Assembly: GCA_963702705.1 (NCBI GenBank)
Contig: CAVPDR010000007.1
Span: 635,431-699,430 of the forward strand
Length of the DNA stretch: 64,000 nt
Origin: VRUE01 sp963702705
GTDB taxonomy: Bacteria; Actinomycetota; Thermoleophilia; Solirubrobacterales; 70-9
Direction of reading: 5' to 3'
Shown here: piece by piece, positions 1-8,511 of the stretch
How positions within the stretch are numbered: position 1 is the stretch's first letter
How the letters are laid out: each line of letters starts with the position of its first letter
Position numbers and translations under genes: made by a program
Notes under the pieces: model-generated
What the model was told of the DNA's origin: nothing
The model's database searches: none
What the model saw: only the letters and a program-made list of their open reading frames with translations

Positions 1-1892
1 TCGATCGACCTCTACGCGGGGGGCAAGCTGCTCTTCGAGGAGGTCTCCTTCAAGCTCGAGCCGCGCGAGCGGATGACGCTCTCCGGGCGCAACGGCGCCG
101 GCAAGTCGACCCTGCTGCGAGTGCTGGCGGGGGAGCGGCCGCCCGACTCGGGCAGCATCGCCCTGCAGAAGGGCGCGCGGGTGGCCCTGCACGACCAGCG
201 GCCCCCGCGCGACGCCGATATCTCGCTCGGCGACTACGTCTTCTCCGGCCGCACCGACATGCAGGAGACCGAGGCGGAGCTGGCCCGCCTCGAGCAAGCG
301 ATGTCGGAGGGCACGCCGGACGAGGAGACGATGCGCGCCTACGCGGCGGCCAGCAGCGGCTCGAAGCCGGCGGTGGCTACCGCTGGCGAGACGACGTACT
401 CGCCGTGCTCGGCGGCCTCGGCTTCGGCGAGGAGGCGGCGAAACGCCGGCTCTCGACATTCTCCGGCGGCGAGCTGACCCGCGCCTCGCTCGTCCGCGCC
501 CTCGCCACCCGTCCTGATCTGCTGCTGCTCGACGAGCCGACGAACCATCTCGACATTCCCTCGCTGGAGTGGCTCGAGCGCTACCTGGTCGACCTCGACG
601 CAGCCGTCGTCCTCGTCGCCCACGACCGCTGGTTCCTGGAGGCGGTCGGTACCTCGGTGCTGGAGCTGGAGGCCCAGCGCGGCCGCTTCTTCGCCGGTCC
701 CTGGCATGCCTGGCGCAAGGAGCAGGCCGCGCGCGAGATCGCCCTCGGCAAGGCGATCGAGCGCCAGCAGGCCGAGATCGAGCGGATGGAGCGCTTCGTC
801 GAGCGCTTCCGTTACAAGGCGACGAAGGCCAAACAGGCGCAGTCACGGCTGAAGCAGATCGACAAGATCAAGCGCGACGGCGCCAAGGCCGAGGCACGTG
901 ACCGGCGCAACCTGCGCTTCTCCTTCGTCAAACCGGAGCGGCCGGGCCGGATCGTGCTCAAACTCGTCAACGCGACGATCGAGGTGCCGGGGCGGGTCCT
1001 ACTCGCCGGCGCCGACCTCGAAGTCGAACGCGGCGAGCACGTCGTCCTGGTCGGGCCCAACGGAGCCGGCAAGACGACCCTGATCGAGACCCTGGCTGCG
1101 CAGCGCGAGCCCGCCGCCGGCTCGGTTCGCAGCGGTCACAACGTCAAGGTCGGCTACCTCTCCCAGCACGCCGAGACCGCGGCGGGGGAGGGGTCGGTGC
1201 TCGAAGCCGCCCAGCGCGAGACCGGGCTCAGTGGCCCGAAGGCGCGCAGCCTGCTCGGTGGCTTCCTCTTCTCCGGTGCCGACGCCGAGAAGGCGCTCGA
1301 CGACATCTCCGGCGGTGAGCAGCGACGGCTCTCACTGGCGATCCTGGTCGCCTCCGGCGCCAACGTGCTGATCCTCGACGAGCCGACCAACCATCTCGAC
1401 ATCGAGAGCCGCGAGGCGCTCGAGGATGCGCTGCTGGCCTTCGAAGGCGCGGTGATCCTCGTCTCCCACGACCGCGCCCTGCTCGAGGCGGTCGGCAGCC
1501 GCACGCTGGTCTGCGAGGGCGGCGAGCTGCGCAGCTACTCAAGCGGCTGGGCGACTTACCAGCGCGATCGCGACGAAGACGCGGAAGCGGCGTCGGCCTC
1601 CGCCGCGGAGGCGAAGCGCGAGGGCAAGAAAGTGAGCAAACGGCACAGCCCGGGCACGATCGCGAAAAAAGCCGCCCGCAAGGCGGGTCGCCTGGCCGAG
1701 AAGATCGAGGCCGCCGAAGCCGAGCTGGCCCGGGTCGAGGAAGACTTGGCCGACCCAGCGGCGTGGTCGACCCCGGCCAAGGTGGAGCAGGCCGAAGAGC
1801 GCCACGAGGCGGCGAAACGCAGACTGGCGGAGCTCTACGAGAGCTGGGAGGAGGCCGAGCGCGCGGTCAGCGCAGCGGCCGATCCAGCCTGA
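1..1892 (+). CDS. ABC-F family ATPase (5' end outside window, one frameshift)
   Basis: Soluble twin-ATPase of the ABC-F family, whose members act on the ribosome (translation rescue or antibiotic protection) and have no membrane domain. The reading frame is already open at base 1. The first Walker A (GRNGAGKST) lies near 85-111, the first signature (SGGEL) near 460 and Walker B LLLLDEPTNHLD near 520-555. A basic helical linker follows at about 700-920. The second Walker A (GPNGAGKTT) is near 1050, SGGEQRR near 1310 and the second LDEPTNHLD near 1375. The C-terminus is a Lys/Glu/Ala-rich coiled coil. The frame changes near 350, where one C seems to be missing from a CC run; restoring it joins the two halves without loss. 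The stop overlaps the convergent P450 gene by 26 bases. The subfamily cannot be assigned. Confidence 0.9.
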   Translation, partial: DRPLRGGQAALRGGLLQARAARADDALRAQRRRQVDPAASAGGGAAARLGQHRPAEGRAGGPARPAAPARRRYLARRLRLLRPHRHAGDRGGAGPPRASDVGGHAGRGDDARLRGGQQRLEAGGGYRWRDDVLAVLGGLGFGEEAAKRRLSTFSGGELTRASLVRALATRPDLLLLDEPTNHLDIPSLEWLERYLVDLDAAVVLVAHDRWFLEAVGTSVLELEAQRGRFFAGPWHAWRKEQAAREIALGKAIERQQAEIERMERFVERFRYKATKAKQAQSRLKQIDKIKRDGAKAEARDRRNLRFSFVKPERPGRIVLKLVNATIEVPGRVLLAGADLEVERGEHVVLVGPNGAGKTTLIETLAAQREPAAGSVRSGHNVKVGYLSQHAETAAGEGSVLEAAQRETGLSGPKARSLLGGFLFSGADAEKALDDISGGEQRRLSLAILVASGANVLILDEPTNHLDIESREALEDALLAFEGAVILVSHDRALLEAVGSRTLVCEGGELRSYSSGWATYQRDRDEDAEAASASAAEAKREGKKVSKRHSPGTIAKKAARKAGRLAEKIEAAEAELARVEEDLADPAAWSTPAKVEQAEERHEAAKRRLAELYESWEEAERAVSAAADPA

Positions 1893-3220
1893 TCACGGTG
1901 CCCTTGCCGGGAGCGAGGGTGATGTTGCGGACCTTGGCTCTCTCCGGCTTGGGGTCAGGGGCGCTGAGATCGGCGCCGACGATCTCCGCGAGGATGACCC
2001 GCATCTCGTATTCGGCGAAGGCGGCGCCGATGCAGCGCCGCACGCCGCCGCCGAAGGGGATCCAGGCGTAGTTGTCGGCTTTGCCCTCGAGGAAGCGCTC
2101 TGGGCGGAACTCCTCGCGGCTGGGGGAAGAGGTCCTCGCGGTAGTGGAGGGCGGCGATCGCCGCCATCAGGAAGGTGCCCTTGGGAAGCTCGTAGCCGCC
2201 GACCTGGGCCGGCGCGGTCAGCTTGCGGGCGACGTCGACGATCACCGGCCGTGCCCGCAGCGTCTCTTTCACCGTCGCCTCGATGTAGGCGTCCTCGCCG
2301 GCGGCGAGTCGACTCGCGCAGCTTGGCGAGGACGCGCGGCGTGCGCAGCAGCCGCTCCATCGCCCAGGCAAGGCCAGTCGCGGTCGTCTCGTGGCCGGCG
2401 CCGAGCACGGTGACAAGCTCGTCGCGCAGCTCTTCGTCGCTCATCGGGCTGCCGTCGTCGTGGCGGGCTTGCAGTAGCAGCGAGAGCACGTCGTCGTGGC
2501 CCTCCTCGCCCGCTTCGACCTCCTTGCGGCGCAGGCCGATCTCCTCGTAGATGAACTCGTCGAGCGCTTCGCGCGAGCGCAGGAAACGCGGCCAGGGGCT
2601 GCCCGGCCCGAAGTTGCGGCGCAGGGCGGGGAAGGTCGTGATCAGGCCGACCCGCTTGCTGAAGTCGTCGATCAGGATCTCGAAGCGGGCCAGGCGGTCC
2701 TCGTCGTGGATGCCGAAGACGGCGCGCATGATCACCGCCAGGGTGATCCGCTGGGTGTGGGGTCGCAGCGCGAAGGGCTCTCCGACCGGCCAGGTCTCCA
2801 TCTGCTTGCGCGTCATCTTGCGGATCAGCTCGCCGTAGCCGCGTACCCGCTCGCCGTGGAAGGGCGGAAGCAGCAACTTGCGCTGCTGCATGTGCGGCGC
2901 GTCGTCGAGGGTCAGTACCGAGTTCGGGCCCAGCGCCGGCTCGAGCACGGTCGCGTTGGCCTCACCGGCGTGGAACTGCTCGGGCGAGCCGGTGAACAGC
3001 GCTTTGACCAGGGCCGGGTCGGCGACGTAGAGAGGCGGCCGAAGAAGGGGAAGGAGAGGGTGAAGATGTCGCCGTAGCGGCGCTGCAGCCCGACCAGGAA
3101 GCCGAGCGGGTCGCGGACATAGCGCAGCGCCTGCAACAGCGAAGGCGCCTTCGAGCCAGGGGGCGGATCGGTGCGTGGGGCCGCGACGACGGGGCCGCGC
3201 GGAATCGTTGCCTGCTCCAT
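1867..3220 (-). CDS. Cytochrome P450 (three frameshifts)
   Basis: Heme-thiolate monooxygenase; substrate unknown. Read across three frames it gives a full-length P450 of about 450 residues. It starts MEQATIPRGP at 3220 and has the I-helix AGHETT near 2395, the K-helix ExxR as KETLR near 2265, and the heme-binding FGGGVRRCIG near 2030-2060 with its cysteine ligand. It ends in ...VIRLDRPLR at 1867. Frame changes sit near 3035, 2312 and 2125. All conserved motifs are present, so base errors are likelier than decay. No ferredoxin or reductase gene is adjacent. An 18-bp palindrome just upstream of the start may be a repressor site. Confidence 0.87.
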
Positions 3221-3242
3221 CGCCCAGCACCATAGAACATCG

Positions 3243-3260
3243 ACTGGCTGACCAGCCAGT
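3243..3260. promoter_or_regulatory. Palindromic operator candidate upstream of the P450 gene
   Basis: ACTGGCTG-AC-CAGCCAGT: perfect 8-base arms around a 2-base centre, lying 23-40 bases upstream of the P450 start codon. Size, symmetry and position resemble operators bound by TetR-type dimers. No TetR-type gene is visible nearby, so this is inference from symmetry and location only. Confidence 0.4.
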
Positions 3261-3275
3261 TCGGGGTATCAGCGC

Positions 3276-3319
3276 GACTTCGTCTTTATGTGTCCATATG
3301 GACTACAAAGGACGAAGTC
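3276..3319. repeat. 44-bp palindromic element after purU
   Basis: Arms GACTTCGTC and GACGAAGTC enclose TTT...AAAG and a perfect inner palindrome GTCCATATGGAC (3292-3303). It lies directly after the purU stop (minus strand), so it could act as a transcript-end hairpin. Its length, its CTTT/AAAG shoulders and its T/A-centred core resemble the elements at 17048 and 41513. Confidence 0.6.
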
Positions 3320-3321
3320 AG

Positions 3322-4177
3322 CTAGAAGACGATGGTGCGGGCTCCGTCGAGCAGGACCCGGTCGTCGAGGTGGGCACTGACCGCGCGGGCGAGGACGAGG
3401 CGCTCGATGTCGCGGCCGATCCGCTCCAGGTCGCCGACCTCGTCGCGGTGGCTGACCCTGGTCACGTCCTGGTCGATGATCGGACCGGCGTCGAGCTCCT
3501 CGGTGACGTAGTGGGCGGTGGCGCCGATCAGCTTGACGCCGCGCTCGTGCGCCCGGCGGTAGGGGTCGGCGCCGACGAAGGCCGGCAGGAAGCTGTGGTG
3601 GATGTTGATCGCCGGCGGCGCCGAGCCGCTGCAGGAAGTCGGGCGAGAGGATCTGCATGTAGCGGGCGAGGACGAGCAGGTCGACTCCGGCGAGCAGCTC
3701 CAGCACGCGAGCCTCGGCCTCGTCACGGGCGCCCGAGTCGACCGGCACGTGGTGAAAGGGCAGGCCGAGCGATTCGACCTGCCCGGCGTGATCCGGATGG
3801 TTGGAGATGACGGCGACGACCTCGGCGCCGAACTCGCCGCTGCGCCAGCGCCAGAGCAGGTCGGAGAGGCAGTGGTCTTCGCGCGAGACCATGATCGCGA
3901 CCCGCTTGCGCTCGCTCGACTCGGCGAAGCGGAAGTCCATCTCGAAGGGCGCCGCGAGCTCCCGCTCGAAGCGCTGTCGCAGGCCCTCGCGCTCGCCCTC
4001 GGGAGCCGCGTCGAAGACCATCCGCATGAAGAAGCGGCCCTCGTTGCTCGAGTGCTGGTCGGCGTCGACGATGTTGAGCCCTGCTTCGGCGAGGAAGCCG
4101 CTGACCGCAGCGATCAGCCCCGGCCGGTCAGGGCAGGCGAGCAGCAGACGCGATGTCGGCGCCTCAGCGATCCCCAA
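3322..4177 (-). CDS. purU: Formyltetrahydrofolate deformylase (one frameshift)
   Basis: Hydrolyses 10-formyl-THF to formate and THF, balancing one-carbon pools. An N-terminal ACT domain (LLLACPDRPGLIAAVSGFL) is followed by the formyltransferase-like hydrolase domain. That domain has the expected ISNHPD..., LARYMQILS, INIHHSFLPAF and GATAHYVTEELDAGPIIDQ segments. The frame changes near 3620, between LGAA and INIHHS. Total length is about 285 residues, normal for PurU. The start is TTG at 4177; a nearby ATG is out of frame. It lies upstream of and co-directional with the P450 gene. Confidence 0.92.
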
Positions 4178-4190
4178 TCATCCCCGCTTC

Positions 4191-4246
4191 CTCGAACTGC
4201 ATCAAATTCGCACCCCGGGAGGGGCGGGAATTTGATGCAGTTCGAG
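4191..4246. repeat. Perfect 19-bp inverted repeat
   Basis: Arms CTCGAACTGCATCAAATTC (4191-4209) and GAATTTGATGCAGTTCGAG (4228-4246) match perfectly around an 18-base GC-rich loop that can itself fold (CCCC GGGA GGGG). It sits between the divergent purU and Rpf-like genes, so it is not a simple terminator. About 140 bases of unassigned leader follow before the next gene. Confidence 0.75.
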
Positions 4247-4388
4247 GTGGGGTCGCCGCAAGATGCGATTCATCCCTCCGGGGAGAAAGGGTTTTCGTGC
4301 CTGTTGTCGTGTCAGATGGCACATAGGTTTGTGAGCAGTGTGAGCGCGATCACGTTCCGAGGCCGCAAATACCGCCACGGTTCCGCGC

Positions 4389-4880
4389 TTGCTCACAAAA
4401 CGCACATATTTCATTCCCGTCCTGGTCGCCTGCATCGCCTTCCCCGCCGCGGCGCTCGCTGCTGGCGGCCACGACTCGTCGCGCCGGCACATCGGCGTCG
4501 CCGACGCCAAGCCCGCCACGGTCGAGCGTGCTCCAGCAGCCGGTGGCGAGCTTCCACAAGACGATCCGCGTCACCGTCGCGAAGCATCGAGGCGGCCCAC
4601 CGCGCCAAGCTGCGCCGCGAACGCCGCGAGCTCTACGCATCCCTCCCCGGTGGGGTGTCCCAGGAAACGCTCGACGCGATCGGCGCCTGCGAGTCGGGTG
4701 GCGACCCCACTGCTGTCTCCTCCGACGGCACCTACCGCGGCAAGTACCAGTTCGACTACGGAACCTGGGAATCCGTGGGCGGCAGCGGTGACCCGGCGGC
4801 GGCGTCCGAGTCGGAGCAGGACTACCGCGCGGCGCTCCTCTACGCCGTCCGGCTCCAGCCCCTGGCCCGTCTGCGGCTGA
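4389..4880 (+). CDS. Secreted Rpf-like transglycosylase (frameshifted)
   Basis: Exported muralytic protein resembling resuscitation-promoting factors. A signal peptide (MLTKRTYFIPVLVACIAFPAAALA) is followed by a linker. The compact lysozyme-like domain reads ETLDAIGACESGGDP, then GTYRGKYQFDYGTWESVGG, and ends SGSSPWPVCG. The glutamate in CESGG is the expected catalytic acid of this fold. Frame changes lie near 4520-4600 and 4850; the final frame gives the typical WPVCG C-terminus. It presumably cleaves peptidoglycan glycan strands during growth or exit from dormancy. Confidence 0.82.
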   Translation: MLTKRTYFIPVLVACIAFPAAALAAGGHDSSRRHIGVADAKPATVERAPAAGGELPQDDPRHRREASRRPTAPSCAANAASSTHPSPVGCPRKRSTRSAPASRVATPLLSPPTAPTAASTSSTTEPGNPWAAAVTRRRRPSRSRTTARRSSTPSGSSPWPVCG

Positions 4881-4893
4881 TCGCTTCCGTACG

Positions 4894-5754
4894 ATGGCCG
4901 CGATGAGCGGCGAGGCGGTTCCCACCCCAGATCCGAAGGGGCCGGCAGCGCAAGCCGCCCGAAAGAGGCGATCGCCGAGGCAAAGGTTCGCGCCCCGACC
5001 CGGGGCAATCGCAAGCTGGAGAGCTTCCTCGAAGCCGTCAACGAGGACGAGCAGGTGCGGGCCTGGTGGTACATGACCCAGGTGCACGCCGAGCGGCTGG
5101 GGATGTCGGACCACTCGTGGGTGCACATGCAGATCGTCCTCAACATCGCTCTGCGACTGTTGCGACTGCTGGTCAAGGCGGGGGTCGAGCCCGTGGTCGT
5201 CGCCGACCACGGCATGTCAGCGAAAGACGCGGAGGTGGTCGTCGCCGGGGGCGCGCTTCTGCATGACGTCGGGATGTCGATCCACCGGGCCAGACCACGA
5301 GGCCTACAGCCTCTTTCTCGCCAACGGGGCCTCGAACGCCTGCTCGCCGATTCCTACAAGCAGCCGCGAGCGCACGATCGTCGCCTCCGAGATCCTGCAC
5401 GCGATCATCGGCCACCGTCGCCGCGGTGAGCCCTACACCTTGGAGGCCGGGGTGGTCCGGGTCGCCGACGCGCTCGACATGGCGCAGGGCCGCACGCGGC
5501 TGCCGATCGAAGCCGGCCAGGAGGGCATCCACTCGATCTCCGCCGCCGCGGTCGACGAGGTGCGGATCGAGGCGGGGGAGGAGCGGCCGGTGCGGATCGA
5601 GATCGAGCTCAACAACTCGGCCGGGATCTTCCAGGTCGACGATCTGCTGGCGACGAAGATCCGCGACACTCCGCTCGAGGGCAAGGTCGAAGTCGTCGCC
5701 AAGATCGAGGGCGAGAGCGAGAAACGACTGCTGAGCGGCTTCCGGCTGGACTGA
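4894..5754 (+). CDS. HD-domain phosphohydrolase (frameshifted)
   Basis: Predicted cytosolic metal-dependent phosphohydrolase of unknown substrate. The HD motif is in GGALLHDVGMSIHR followed by PDHEAYSLF, and a second helical part reads ILHAIIGHRRRGEPYTLEAGVVRVADALDMAQGRTRLPIE. The tail (about 5520-5754) is a beta-rich domain of VDEVRIEAG...RIEIELNNSAGIFQVDDLL type. Frame changes near 4975, 5285 and 5330-5370 must be joined. ATG 4894 (or 4903) follows the Rpf-like stop by 13 bases, so the two are probably co-transcribed. Confidence 0.75.
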
Positions 5755-5988
5755 CTACGAGCCGTAGCGCTGCAGGTCGTAGCGGCGGCGTTCTTTGCGC
5801 TTCTCGAGCCGGCCCTGGACGATCGAGAGCACGATCACGAGGACCGCGAAGAAGGCGATCACGCCGAAGCAGAAGAAGGTGACCGTCTTGTCGGTCGTCG
5901 GCCCGGCCAGCCCGACGCCGTTGTCTGCCAGCGCCAGCGGCGCGGCCAGCAGCATCGAGAGCAGGGCTGCGCCGAGGGCCGCTGACAA
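5755..5988 (-). CDS. Small signal-peptide/membrane protein, 77 aa
   Basis: Not recognised. It has an N-terminal signal-like helix (MSAALGAALLSMLLAAPLALA), a short outside loop, one transmembrane helix (TVTFFCFGVIAFFAVLVIVL) and a basic cytosolic tail RLEKRKERRRYDLQRYGS. This gives a single-span topology with a charged cytoplasmic tail. It is convergent with the HD gene, adjoining its stop, and divergent from uppP. The intact frame and membrane pattern support a real gene. Confidence 0.65.
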   Translation of the reverse strand: MSAALGAALLSMLLAAPLALADNGVGLAGPTTDKTVTFFCFGVIAFFAVLVIVLSIVQGRLEKRKERRRYDLQRYGS

Positions 5989-6120
5989 TCCCGTTTGCGC
6001 GGGAGGGGGTCTTCACACCTGGCAATCTAGCGCAAGGCGGCGGCGTCCAATCGTTCATCTGGCCTTTAGGCGCTACATAGGATGCGCCGCCAATGCTCGA
6101 GATAGCGTGCGGTCGCGGCG

Positions 6121-6938
6121 ATGAGCAACCTCGAAGCCATCGTCCTCGGCCTCGTGCAGGGACTGACCGAGTTCCTGCCGATCTCTTCCAGCGGTCATCT
6201 GCGGATCGTGCCGGCACTGCTCGGCTGGTCGGACCCGGGCGCCGGCTTCACCGCGGTGATCCAGCTCGGCACGATGGCCGCGGTCTTGATCTACTTCCGC
6301 GCCGACCTTTGGCGGATAGCGGGCGCCTGGCTGCGCGAACTGCGGAGTGCCGATTCGCCAGGCAAGCCAGGAGGCCCGGCTGGGCTGGTTCATCGTCTTC
6401 GGGGACGATTCCGATCTCGATCTTCGGCTTCATCTTCAAGGACCAGATCGAGTCGGGCGCACGCAGCCTCTACCTGATCGGCTCGGCTCTGATCCTCTTC
6501 TCCTTCGTCATGGTCGCCGCCGAGCGGGTCGGCACCCGGCAGCGCTCCCTGGATGAGATGGACGGCCGCGACGGGCTGTTCATCGGCATCGCTCAATCGC
6601 TCGCCCTCGTTCCCGGCGTCTCGCGCTCGGGAGCGACGATCTCAGCCGGCCTCTTTCGCGGCTTCGATCGGGTCGCCGCGGCGCGCTACTCGTTCCTGCT
6701 CTCGGTGCCGGCCGTGGTCCTGAGCGGTCTCTTCGAGCTGCGCAAGGTCGGCGAAGCGGGCAGTCCCTCGGCGGGGGCGACGGTGATCGCCACCCTGGTC
6801 GCCTTCGTCACCGGCTACCTGGCGATCGCCTGGCTGCTGCGCTACCTCAGCACCCACACGCTGGAGATCTTCGTCGTCTACCGCATCGCCCTCGGCGTCC
6901 TGGTGCTGGTCCTGACGGCGACCGGCGCGATCACCTAG
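6121..6938 (+). CDS. uppP: Undecaprenyl-diphosphate phosphatase (frameshifted)
   Basis: Integral membrane phosphatase recycling C55-PP to C55-P for cell-wall synthesis; loss or overproduction changes bacitracin response in this family. The N-terminus reads EAIVLGLVQGLTEFLPISSSGHL (signature near 6135-6200), and the second signature GVSRSGATISAGL lies near 6615-6655. Many hydrophobic helices follow to the end. Two frame changes near 6355 and 6400 lie in the loop before IFGFIFKDQIE. Total length of about 272 residues fits the family. A strong hairpin follows the stop. Confidence 0.92.
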
Positions 6939-6952
6939 CGGGTCCGTAAATG

Positions 6953-6982
6953 GCGAACGGCCCGGGGCAGTGGGCCGTTCGC
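6953..6982 (+). terminator. Hairpin terminator after uppP
   Basis: GCGAACGGCCC and GGGCCGTTCGC form a perfect 11-bp stem with an 8-base loop, beginning 15 bases after the uppP stop. There is no T-run, as is common for high-GC actinobacterial hairpins. Confidence 0.7.
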
Positions 6983-7129
6983 GGTGACGAGAGAGGAGTC
7001 TCGTGGAGTCAAGTCTGGCGTCGACCGGCCGCCTGGCCGTGAACATTCGGAGAATGCCCCGGAGAACGTCCGGTAACAACCTGCTGGGCGACGAACCGGC
7101 CGACTTTCCCGCAAATTAGGGCTTTTCAG

Positions 7130-7150
7130 CTGTGAAAATCCTGTGAACGC
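7130..7150 (-). promoter_or_regulatory. Pho-box-like direct repeat upstream of the response regulator
   Basis: On the minus strand this reads TTCACAGGATT-TTCACAG: two TTCACA units at exactly 11-base spacing, about 95 bases before the regulator start. Unit sequence and spacing match those at 8010 and 8400 and resemble 11-bp direct-repeat PHO boxes known from actinobacteria. Apart from this site, 6983-7243 holds no gene that I can see. Confidence 0.6.
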
Positions 7151-7243
7151 AGGGCTTTTGCCAACACGCCCGTCGCCGCTGGGGCATACAATCCTGCCGT
7201 CTTCCAGCAAGGGCACTTCCTTCGCCAACACGGCGCCCGCCAC

Positions 7244-8046
7244 TTGAACACACAGCAGACCATCCGGCTCGCGGTAATCGATAACGACAGCGGCTTCGTG
7301 ACCGTGCTGTCGAAGCGAACCGAAACGGCGGGATGGCAGCAGCGGGTGCTGAGCAGCGCGATCCCGCCCGAGGAGCTGGTGGCGATGAAGTTGAATGCCC
7401 TGCTGCTCGATCCGACGGTGCTCGGCGAAGAAGCCTGGAGCTACATGGAGCGGGTCTGCGCGATTTGCCGGACCTTGGGGTGATCGTCTGCACGGGTCGT
7501 TCCACCGTCGCCCAGCGGGTGCGCGGGTTGCGGCTCGGGGTCGACGACTGGATCGCCAAGCCGTGCCACCCGGAGGAGGTGATGGCGCGGATCGAGGCCG
7601 TTTCGCGCCGCCGCCGCCGCAGCCGCGCCGGCACCGAGGCCGGCCCGGTTGTCGTCGGCGAGCTGGAGATCCGCGCCGATCAGTTCCAGGCCTTCGTCGG
7701 TGACGGCAGCCTCGACCTGACCCGGCGCGAGTTCGAGCTGCTGCAGCTGCTCGCCGACGCCAAGGGCCAGGTGCTCGAGCGCGAGGCGATCTACCAGCGG
7801 GTCTGGGGCTACGCGATGGCCCACGGCGATCGTTCGGTCGACGTCTTCATCCGCAAGCTGCGCCAGAAGCTGGAGAAGCGCTCGCCGAGCTGGCGCTACA
7901 TCCACACCCACTTCGGCGTCGGCTATCGCTTTGAGCCCGAGACGGTCGGCGGCGTTGCGCCTGAGCTGGCTGAAGAGGTAGATGCCAGCCTCAATCGGCA
8001 GCCTGAGAATTCACAAGTAGTTCACAGCAGCTTTACGGCCGCGTAA
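7244..8046 (+). CDS. OmpR/PhoB-type response regulator (one frameshift)
   Basis: Two-component transcription regulator, probably the phosphate regulator given pstSCAB downstream and the Pho-box-like sites on both sides. The N-terminal receiver has acidic residues in AVIDNDSG, a candidate phospho-Asp in NALLLDPTVLG and the conserved Lys in DWIAKPCHPEEV. The C-terminal winged helix contains LTRREFELLQLLA, RSVDVFIRKLRQKLE and YIHTHFGVGYRFEP. The frame changes near 7475. The start is TTG 7244. No partner histidine kinase is present in the window. Confidence 0.85.
8010..8042 (+). promoter_or_regulatory. Three-unit Pho-box-like repeat at the end of the regulator gene
   Basis: TTCACAAGTAG, TTCACAGCAGC and TTTACGGCCGC are three consecutive 11-base units (8010, 8021, 8032). 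They overlap the last codons of the regulator and end about 40 bases before the receiverless regulator. They match the repeats at 7130 and 8400. Confidence 0.6.
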
Positions 8047-8082
8047 CCGAGTGCTCGCCCGCAGCGGCGATCCTCGGTCGCC

Positions 8083-8370
8083 ATGCTGGAGATTCGGCCC
8101 GAAGAGCACGCGGCGCTGGTCGACGGTCGACCGCTTAGCCTGACCATGCGCGAGCTGCAGCTGCTGACCACGCTGGCGGCGCACCCACAGCGCATCCTTA
8201 CCCGCGAGGAACTTTATGCCGAGGTCTGGGGGCGCGAACCGCGCCACGACGACCGCTCGGTCGACGTCTACGTCAGCCGCCTGCGCTCGAAGCTGAGCGA
8301 AGCGCTGCCGGGCCAGCGGCTGATCCACACCCACAGCGGCATCGGCTACCGCTTCTCGCCAGACGGCTGA
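8083..8370 (+). CDS. Stand-alone OmpR-type winged-helix protein, no receiver
   Basis: A 95-residue protein that is essentially only the C-terminal DNA-binding domain of a PhoB/OmpR regulator: LTMRELQLLTTLAAHPQRIL, REELYAEVWG, RSVDVYVSRLRSKLSE and LIHTHSGIGYRF. It is clearly paralogous to the winged helix of the gene just upstream. Only 36 bases separate the two, so a receiver was not simply missed by a frameshift. A DNA-binding domain without phosphorylation control may be constitutive or may compete for the same boxes. It lies directly upstream of pstS. Confidence 0.8.
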   Translation: MLEIRPEEHAALVDGRPLSLTMRELQLLTTLAAHPQRILTREELYAEVWGREPRHDDRSVDVYVSRLRSKLSEALPGQRLIHTHSGIGYRFSPDG

Positions 8371-8399
8371 TGGGGGAGGTCACGGCCGATCGCAGGGGC

Positions 8400-8432
8400 T
8401 TTTACATCTTTTTTACATCCTCGATACAGCCA
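8400..8432 (+). promoter_or_regulatory. Pho-box-like repeat upstream of pstS
   Basis: TTTTACATCTT, TTTTACATCCT and the weaker CGATACAGCCA are 11-base units starting at 8400, 8411 and 8422, about 80-110 bases before the pstS start. The TTTACA core matches TTCACA in the other two boxes. They are well placed to control pstSCAB-phoU. Confidence 0.6.
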
Positions 8433-8511
8433 GGTAACAAGCTGCTGGGGGGCCGCTGAGAGTGTGGCGCCGAAACGCCAATTCGGTTCCCGAAACTTTA
8501 AGGAGATACGC

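Noticed and set aside
4247..4388. Riboswitch in the leader of the Rpf-like gene
   Set aside because: Leaders of such genes often carry a c-di-AMP riboswitch, but I could not identify its conserved core here.
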